Shown in pieces: positions 6,999 through 10,849 of a stretch of DNA of 10,849 nucleotides (position 1 is its first letter; the number at the start of each line of letters is the position of its first letter). The notes under the pieces are model-generated. The model was not told the origin of the DNA and ran no database searches. It saw nothing but the letters and a program-made list of their open reading frames with translations. Source of the DNA: an uncultured Lachnospiraceae bacterium (GTDB lineage: Bacteria; Bacillota; Clostridia; Lachnospirales; Lachnospiraceae); NCBI GenBank assembly GCA_937915975.1, contig CALGGL010000055.1, forward strand, positions 1-10,849, in the 5' to 3' direction. A program made the translations under genes and the position numbers.

Positions 6999-8111
6999 TC
7001 AATCCAAGCTAATCATTTTTGACCATAATATCTCTTTTGCTTTATTGCAAAACACAGTAGTTCCACCGCTTTTAGCTACATATTTCAGATTTAAGATTGC
7101 TGTTTCTTCGTCTCCCTCTGCTAATTGGGCAAGTGCCAGATAATATGTATGCTCTATTCTAAAAAGCAGCTTGTTGCTTTGCTTCATTTTTTCGATAATC
7201 AAACCCTTTACGCTTGCAGGATCATCACCCAAAACTCCGATTAATATCTGCCAGATTTTTCTTACATCCTTAGCAAGCTCCATCTCACTTACAGTTAGTT
7301 TTATTTTGGTTTCAATTTCATTAAGCTTTGTAGAAACCACATTAAAAGCATCTGCATTTCCGGTATTTATACAAGCTGAACCTCTGTAATACAGGGCATT
7401 TATCCCTTCCTTAACCTTTAAATTTTTACTTTCATATATATCAAGCTGTTTAAACAGTTCATCATAATCCCCCATATAATAACATGCCGCAATTCTAATC
7501 AGATTGGAATTGTTATGCTTTCTGAAATCTGATGATTCAAGTGCAGTAAGCTCAACTATATCAAAATAAGTCACAGGATCACATTTATCAATTAAAATAT
7601 CATTGTTATCCTTTCCAAAAGCCGACGCTATAAACTTTATCGGGTTAATCCTAAATATATAAATCAAAACAATAACAGCAATTATGTAGCTTTCACTTCT
7701 ACCGCTTCTTATATATGAAAAGCTTATCATTGAAAGCAATATCGAAAATAATATTCCGTTTAAAATGTTTATAAAACGTCCGCTCTTTTTTAATTCTTCT
7801 ACCGCCTGTCTTGCCTTTACATTTTCAAGTGCCGATTTTCTTACGGGAACAGCCTTCTCCTTATCGAATAGTCCCTTAATAAGTGATATAAATTGAACAA
7901 TAAGAAAAAGTTCTGCTATTATAGATACGATAAAAAGCAGATGAAATATTGTGAAATCATCTCTGCCGGCCTCACCGTTTGCTATATTTTTTAATATGGT
8001 TTTTAGTGCAAACCTGTTAACAATCTCTGCCACGACAAGCGACACCACAACAATTATCCAACGAACCACAGACGGTTTCTTTCTTTCTATCATGACTATC
8101 TCTTGTGTCAT
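6999..8111 (-). CDS. Membrane protein with four TM segments and a TPR-like C-terminal domain
   Basis: Not recognised as a named family. With the ATG at 8111 the protein has 370 residues. Two membrane helices lie near 16-35 and 57-78. A charged linker (82-112) precedes a second pair near 114-133 and 141-156. From about 172 to the end the protein is soluble and helical, with TPR-like A/B helix pairs such as AACYYMGDYDELFKQL, LYYRGSACINTGNADAF and YYLALAQLAEGDEETAILNL. Helical repeats of this sort normally mediate protein contacts. The start lies 20 bases after the hipA stop with an AGGAG at 8124-8120, so co-transcription with hipBA is likely. Whether it works with the toxin or is a passenger cannot be told. 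A longer frame starting at TTG 8135 overlaps hipA and is rejected. Confidence 0.78.
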   Translation of the reverse strand: MTQEIVMIERKKPSVVRWIIVVVSLVVAEIVNRFALKTILKNIANGEAGRDDFTIFHLLFIVSIIAELFLIVQFISLIKGLFDKEKAVPVRKSALENVKARQAVEELKKSGRFINILNGILFSILLSMISFSYIRSGRSESYIIAVIVLIYIFRINPIKFIASAFGKDNNDILIDKCDPVTYFDIVELTALESSDFRKHNNSNLIRIAACYYMGDYDELFKQLDIYESKNLKVKEGINALYYRGSACINTGNADAFNVVSTKLNEIETKIKLTVSEMELAKDVRKIWQILIGVLGDDPASVKGLIIEKMKQSNKLLFRIEHTYYLALAQLAEGDEETAILNLKYVAKSGGTTVFCNKAKEILWSKMISLD

Positions 8112-8119
8112 ATATTTTT

Positions 8120-8124
8120 CTCCT
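8120..8124 (-). promoter_or_regulatory. Ribosome binding site for the 370-residue membrane protein
   Basis: Minus-strand AGGAG with eight bases to the ATG at 8111. It decides against the TTG at 8135. Confidence 0.7.
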
Positions 8125-8131
8125 GTAAATT

Positions 8132-9409
8132 TCAATTAATATTACTATCAATTAGAGCAGCAATTTCTTCATTTATCCCACATTTTTCCGCATAAGCTTT
8201 CCACTCTGACACAACTTTATTTCCCTGTTCCAATATCTTTTTACATTTTTGACCTGACAGTCCCATATCTCGTCCAACCAAAACAATATCATCATCAGTG
8301 ATATTAAAATTTTTTCCGTTTACAGTCATTTGATGCTTTGATATCCATTTATTGTCAGGTTTATATGCATAGGTCAAATCATATGCCGGCGAAAGACTCC
8401 ATACGCCCTTTCTATCCATAAGAAATGATACATTTTTTACATGGTCATCCATATTAAAGGTTTTACAGTTAAAGACCATTCTTCTGTAAATTTGTTCCAC
8501 ATCAGAGGATAGAATTCCAAGTCTTCTTCCATATGCAGCAAGTTCCTTATATCCGGTAAGACAAGGTATATTATAATCATAATGACAAAGCGCAGAAAAT
8601 GTCTGCATATGGATTTTATTGCCGTTATTTCTATCAAATCGTTTTGTCATAAAATGATTAAGACCATCCTTATTATATATCCTGCACTCATTCATATCAA
8701 TTCCGAAATCTTTAGCCATAAGATAATAAGCATACTCAACTAAGGTATATTGTTTTTTATCCTTAACATTGTGATCCCCATTATTTGATACTCCATCAAA
8801 CTTGATAATCCACTGTTCAAAGCTTTCGTCATTCTCTGTCTGACCTGAACGAACCTCTCCCGTTTTCTTATTCCAAGCTATAACCGCTTTTGCTCTGGCT
8901 CCTCCTGCAGATGTACCAAATTCAAGCATCTGCTGCATCGTTATATCTTTAGAATTATAACTAAGGTTTTCCTTACCTGAAAGAATTTCTGATGCAAACT
9001 TAACCATTTCATTTACATCTATGGACAGCTCGCTATCTGATACAGGTCCATTGGAAGGCACATACTCCAATGCACCCATTCCTCTTTTCCCCGTATAGCA
9101 AAGTCGCTCAATCGCCGTAAATGAATCGGGATTTCTTCCCTGACTTATAAGCCAAGTGTCTATAACAGCATTACCAAATTTATCCGGAAGTGAATCCGCC
9201 AAAAGTCCCGGTAATCCTTTAAATGATGTATTGATAAGCTCCGGAAATGTATATATATTGTTAGACAACGGCATCTTAAATGGTGATACCTGAATATTAC
9301 TTTTTATAAAATCCTTATCATATTCAAATGAAATAATTCCGCTTATTTCATCTTGATGAACCGTACCTATTCTTGTTCCCCATAGATAAACCTCTGCATT
9401 TTGAATCAT
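8132..9409 (-). CDS. hipA: HipA-family Ser/Thr kinase toxin
   Basis: HipA kinases phosphorylate translation factors (in E. coli, GltX) and induce dormancy; HipB neutralises them and represses the operon. This 425-residue protein is full length and single-chain. The N-terminal coupling subdomain (1-110) contains GLPGLLADSLPDKFGN. The kinase core has a Gly/Ser loop GTSAGGARAK (165-174) with Ser167 at the usual autophosphorylation site, the ATP lysine in IIKFD (Lys203), the catalytic NMDDHVKN (319-326, Asp321) and the metal-binding aspartate of PAYDL (Asp344). The 23-residue distance between these aspartates equals that of E. coli HipA. All key residues are intact, so an active toxin is expected. 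The ATG overlaps the TGA of the upstream antitoxin gene by four bases (ATGA), indicating translational coupling. It occupies the position where an ABC-3C operon would be expected to carry its ABC ATPase. Confidence 0.95.
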   Translation of the reverse strand: MIQNAEVYLWGTRIGTVHQDEISGIISFEYDKDFIKSNIQVSPFKMPLSNNIYTFPELINTSFKGLPGLLADSLPDKFGNAVIDTWLISQGRNPDSFTAIERLCYTGKRGMGALEYVPSNGPVSDSELSIDVNEMVKFASEILSGKENLSYNSKDITMQQMLEFGTSAGGARAKAVIAWNKKTGEVRSGQTENDESFEQWIIKFDGVSNNGDHNVKDKKQYTLVEYAYYLMAKDFGIDMNECRIYNKDGLNHFMTKRFDRNNGNKIHMQTFSALCHYDYNIPCLTGYKELAAYGRRLGILSSDVEQIYRRMVFNCKTFNMDDHVKNVSFLMDRKGVWSLSPAYDLTYAYKPDNKWISKHQMTVNGKNFNITDDDIVLVGRDMGLSGQKCKKILEQGNKVVSEWKAYAEKCGINEEIAALIDSNIN

Positions 9410-9927
9410 ATTTCATCGCCCCATTTCCATGTACTATTAGAGACCTTCTTCTTTCCCGCCCGCATTCGTTTTCCTTCACTTTCTATAAAATGCGACGGAC
9501 GTTTCGTATAATCAGGTACTAAGACCTCAAGATTTCCTCCTATGCCAAGAGCCTGCATAAGCTTAATCAAATTTGACATAGTTATATCTTCTCCATTCTC
9601 AAATCTGCTTATGCTTCTTTGCGAAACCATAGATTTATCTGCAAGTTCCTTCTGTGTCATCGGATAAGCAATTCTATATTGTTTTATTCTTTCTGGCAAA
9701 CCAATAATACATTCTTCATATTTGCAAAATGTAAAAAGCGAACTACGAGCCGTTAGTTTTACAAGTTTGTTTCTCGAAGTTTCATTCAATACAAGCGGAA
9801 GAATTAAATATGACAGCAAAATATCTTTATCTTGCCCTATATATTCCTCATAAAAGGAATGTAATAGTGGAGTATAAGCAAATATATTGTTATAAAGCGT
9901 ATATAAATACTCAATTCTTTTTATCAT
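9406..9927 (-). CDS. Fusion: ABC-3C middle-component-like N-terminus plus HipB-type HTH antitoxin
   Basis: One uninterrupted 173-residue frame has two distinct parts. Residues 1 to about 72 contain LYNNIFAYTPLLHSFYEEYI (11-30) and LLSYLILPLVLNETSR (37-52). These match my memory of the small ABC-3C middle components (YNNPF... and LPLVLHxxTR). About half of a normal middle component is present. Residues 77-132 form an XRE-family helix-turn-helix (MTQKELADKS...SRFENGED), followed by a basic tail ending WKWGDEI. Both are typical of HipB antitoxins, which bind operator DNA and sequester HipA. The ATG at 9927 has AAGGAT at 9940-9935 and lies inside the upstream gene, a 17-base overlap. The stop overlaps hipA by four bases. 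A HipB-only product from an internal TTG near residue 77 is possible but has no clear ribosome binding site. HTH identity is firm; the middle-component match is moderate. Confidence 0.8.
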   Translation of the reverse strand: MIKRIEYLYTLYNNIFAYTPLLHSFYEEYIGQDKDILLSYLILPLVLNETSRNKLVKLTARSSLFTFCKYEECIIGLPERIKQYRIAYPMTQKELADKSMVSQRSISRFENGEDITMSNLIKLMQALGIGGNLEVLVPDYTKRPSHFIESEGKRMRAGKKKVSNSTWKWGDEI

Positions 9928-10849
9928 TATCTACATCCTTCAATAACCAAGTAATTTTTTCATCAGGTTCGTCTGCCATAATATGATAAAAGCCGTTGCG
10001 AAAGCTTCTTGAAGTATCATTGTAATTCACAAATGGCTGTACAGCTTCTCCTGTTACTTCATCATACAAATCCTGAGACTCAGATATTACTTTGTTCAAA
10101 TCTAGTACATTTGAAACCTTACGATAATGTTGTCGTTTTTTCGGATCAAAACTGGCTAATAATTCTCTTTCGTAATTCATTATTATGTTAGTTTGCATCT
10201 TGTATTCAGCAAGTTCGGTAAGAAATAAATTATTTGCAGTTAAGAAATCATGAATAGCACCTATTTCTACTGCATCATAACCTATAGCAGAAATTTTATT
10301 GACAAAGAGAGAATCCTTTTTTGCTTGAATTTCATTATCAGAGAAGTTTATTTGTCTTTTGGGAAATACCACTGTCTGAGCATGATACATTCCGGTTAAT
10401 ATTCTTAGTTGATTTGAAAACATTTCAAATGAAATTTCCCAATTATCCTTTACAATTTTTGGATTTATAACAAATCCAAGCAGTCCATTTAAATATTGTT
10501 CCTGATTGGATTCTGGAATATGCTTGGCATATTTTGTTTTTATATTCTCAAAAACATCTTCGAAACCCTCTGCACAATCAATAATTGTAAATTTATCCAA
10601 AATTGTTTTCAATTTTTCTTGATTCTCATCAGAGATAATTTTAGACATCTTTCTTATTTTTGAGGTTGTCGCATCTGTCCTTGGTTCTTTATTCTTTTCA
10701 CAATAATCTTGTGCAATAGAAATAATAACAGACAATTTATCCGTCATGTTTTTATTATTCCAACCATTTAGTTTCGACTTTTTTCCGATCTGTTGTGTTG
10801 TTAATAAAATAAGATTCTTGTATTGTATAGCATCAAAAGAATCAGAACA
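9911..10849 (-). CDS. ABC-3C-like C-terminal-domain protein, probable conflict-system effector (5' end outside window)
   Basis: The frame stays open through the right edge of the window, so the ATG at 10747 is internal and the true N-terminus is missing. 312 residues are visible. Residues 13-30 (LILLTTQQIGKKSKLNGW) and a middle region with YLNGLLGFVI and NWEISFEMFSNQL resemble the region following the nuclease-like domain in large phage-defence proteins. The final hundred residues (about 214-312) have a helical stretch with NYERELL, then SQDLYDEVTGEAVQPF and FRNGFYHIMAD...ITW (283-301). This resembles the RGSYHxLAD...GWHP-type ending of ABC-3C C-terminal domains as I remember them. In ABC-3C systems such a domain links an effector to the middle component and ABC ATPase. 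It overlaps the following middle-component/HipB gene by 17 bases, the gene order expected for ABC-3C. Family assignment is by motif memory; effector type is unknown. Confidence 0.65.
   Translation of the reverse strand, partial: CSDSFDAIQYKNLILLTTQQIGKKSKLNGWNNKNMTDKLSVIISIAQDYCEKNKEPRTDATTSKIRKMSKIISDENQEKLKTILDKFTIIDCAEGFEDVFENIKTKYAKHIPESNQEQYLNGLLGFVINPKIVKDNWEISFEMFSNQLRILTGMYHAQTVVFPKRQINFSDNEIQAKKDSLFVNKISAIGYDAVEIGAIHDFLTANNLFLTELAEYKMQTNIIMNYERELLASFDPKKRQHYRKVSNVLDLNKVISESQDLYDEVTGEAVQPFVNYNDTSRSFRNGFYHIMADEPDEKITWLLKDVDNDKKN
9935..9940 (-). promoter_or_regulatory. Ribosome binding site of the fusion gene, inside the upstream gene
   Basis: Minus-strand AAGGAT lies seven bases before the ATG at 9927, within the last codons of the ABC-3C-like gene. 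It supports translation of the fusion from its middle-component N-terminus instead of from a HipB-only start. Confidence 0.6.

Noticed and set aside
8112..8135. Extended start (TTG 8135) of the 370-residue membrane protein
   Set aside because: TTG lacks a ribosome binding site, overlaps the hipA stop, and the ATG at 8111 has AGGAG at good spacing.
8132..9927. A HipBST-type three-gene toxin-antitoxin system
   Set aside because: HipA here carries its own N-terminal coupling subdomain, and the preceding gene has an HTH domain plus a middle-component-like part, not a separate HipS.
1..10849. CRISPR array, tRNA, transposase or attachment-site repeats
   Set aside because: No spaced direct repeats, tRNA-like fold or mobile-element protein could be seen on reading both strands by eye; short repeats could still be missed.

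Overview
The window looks like chromosomal DNA from a low-GC Firmicute, most likely a Lachnospiraceae-type Clostridium (Butyrivibrio/Eubacterium relative). I base this on the A+T-rich sequence, strong AGGAGG-type ribosome binding sites and the flavour of the protein families. The assignment is inference. No tRNA, rRNA, CRISPR array, transposase or prophage gene is visible. No stretch longer than 300 bases lacks a gene.

Layout. (1) Positions 2-1141, plus strand: the 3' part of a gene encoding a TPR-like segment followed by DUF4037, a nucleotidyltransferase-like family. It converges on the rest of the window across a 192-base A+T-rich gap. (2) Positions 5648 down to 1334, minus strand: a tight six-gene operon with its own extended -10 promoter. 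In transcription order it encodes NudC-type NAD(H) diphosphatase, an ACT-domain protein, a TrmH/SpoU RNA methyltransferase, a PaaI-like hotdog thioesterase, an unrecognised 164-residue protein and an ApbE-type flavin transferase lipoprotein. Genes overlap by 10 and 4 bases and are otherwise 13-40 bases apart. (3) Positions 10849 down to 5730, minus strand: an accessory, conflict-type cluster. In transcription order it encodes a protein with an ABC-3C-like C-terminal domain (N-terminus outside the window), a 173-residue protein that joins the front half of an ABC-3C-like middle component to a HipB-type HTH antitoxin, a complete HipA kinase toxin, and three unrecognised membrane proteins.

The main discovery candidate is part 3. 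ABC-3C systems normally consist of an effector with a C-terminal domain, a small middle component and an ABC ATPase. Here the middle-component reading frame runs without interruption into a HipB antitoxin, and the slot where the ATPase would be expected holds HipA. The genes overlap by 17 and 4 bases, so translation is probably coupled. Either this is a hybrid system in which a HipBA module is wired to an ABC-3C effector, or it is the scar of a HipBA module inserted into a decaying ABC-3C operon. The sequence alone cannot decide between these.

Several starts were moved from the longest open frame to the codon with the best ribosome binding site: nudC at 5648, the 191-residue membrane protein at 6976 and the 370-residue membrane protein at 8111. 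The apbE start was kept at a GTG at 2632.
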